Shown: one piece after another, positions 15,161-15,400 of the stretch | How the letters are laid out: each line of letters starts with the position of its first letter | Position numbering within the stretch: the stretch's first letter is position 1 | Assembly (NCBI GenBank): GCA_021739805.1 | Contig: JAIPBB010000104.1 | Coordinates: 1-15,400 of the forward strand | Source of the DNA: Saprospiraceae bacterium | GTDB lineage: Bacteria; Bacteroidota; Bacteroidia; Bacteroidales; JAIPBB01 | Reading direction: 5' to 3' | Length of the DNA stretch: 15,400 bases | Position numbers and translations under genes: made by a program | The notes under the pieces: generated by a model | What the model saw: the letters and a program-made list of their open reading frames with translations, nothing else | Databases searched by the model: none | Told to the model about the DNA's origin: nothing

Positions 15161-15400
15161 ATGAAGGTCTATACAAAAACCGGGGATAAAGGAACTACAT
15201 CATTATTAGGCGGAAAAAGAATTCCAAAATACGATTCTCAAATTGAAGCCTATGGAACTGTTGATGAACTGAATTCACATATCGGTCTGATTCGTGACTT
15301 GGATATTGATGAACACACTGTAAAATTTCTTATTAAAATCCAAAACAATCTATTCACCATCGCATCTCAACTTGCTTCCGGTTCAAAAGAAATGACAGAA
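15161..15400 (+). CDS. PduO-type cob(I)alamin/cob(I)yrinate adenosyltransferase, N-terminal part
   Basis: The frame opens at ATG 15161 and is still open at the window end, giving the first 80 residues of a protein expected to be about 180-190 aa. The opening VYTKTGDKGTTSLLGGKRIP (3-22), followed by YGTVDELNSHIG (31-42), is the diagnostic N-terminus of PduO-type ATP:corrinoid adenosyltransferases. The TGDKGTTSL and GGKR segments contribute to the ATP-binding site. The enzyme transfers the 5'-deoxyadenosyl group from ATP to cob(I)alamin, making coenzyme B12, which is used for example by methylmalonyl-CoA mutase. It acts in the cytosol as a trimer. The gap to the ABC gene is 110 nt. No other cobalamin gene is in the window, so the pathway context is unknown. 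Confidence 0.88.
   Translation, partial: MKVYTKTGDKGTTSLLGGKRIPKYDSQIEAYGTVDELNSHIGLIRDLDIDEHTVKFLIKIQNNLFTIASQLASGSKEMTE

Overview
The window is AT-rich DNA that reads as a member of the Bacteroidota. Four things point that way. There are full-length outer-membrane proteins with TPR, PD40 propeller, carboxypeptidase-regulatory and OmpA domains in that order. Many proteins carry Bacteroidota-style lipoprotein signals, and a CarboxypepD_reg-like protein is present. Genes lack Shine-Dalgarno sites and have A-rich leaders. One good TAnnTTTG (-7) promoter box is visible. I cannot name the genus.

Region 1 (1-7404, all plus strand) is a tightly packed run of mostly small accessory genes with gaps of about 10-60 nt. 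In order it holds the 3' end of an unknown gene; an M50 (site-2 protease type) membrane metalloprotease with an N-terminal four-cysteine domain; two unrelated small lipoproteins; a 42-codon remnant of a VOC/glyoxalase gene; a truncated KilA-N gene; a 393-aa lipoprotein of unknown function; a cysteine-rich DUF3795 protein; a two-TM protein translationally coupled (ATGA) to an exported protein with a carboxypeptidase-regulatory-like domain; and a complete class D beta-lactamase made as a lipoprotein. The mix of unknown exported proteins and gene fragments suggests a variable, cassette-like accessory locus, but no integron attC sites, integrase or transposase is visible.

Region 2 (7457-12876, all minus strand) is a probable cell-envelope transcription unit, read right to left: a periplasmic nine-repeat TPR protein, then two paralogous PorE-like OmpA-family proteins. 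The paralogs match along their whole length and must derive from duplication. In type 9 secretion systems PorE is a periplasmic, peptidoglycan-binding partner of the PorK/PorN ring. These two genes may serve T9SS or another envelope function; the window contains no other T9SS gene.

Region 3 (12877-15400) begins with a divergent intergenic stretch of about 475 nt that contains a large nested quasi-palindrome built from repeated ATAAGGTT boxes. It is followed by a plus-strand SAM-dependent methyltransferase, a GC-rich double palindrome bracketed by a 14-bp direct repeat, an MacB/LolD-type ABC ATPase, and the 5' part of a PduO-type cob(I)alamin adenosyltransferase gene that runs off the window.

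The items most worth following up are the nested palindrome (13023-13200), the double-hairpin element with its flanking direct repeat (14131-14266), the decayed VOC/KilA-N pair (2717-3129), and the class D beta-lactamase embedded in the lipoprotein-rich locus.
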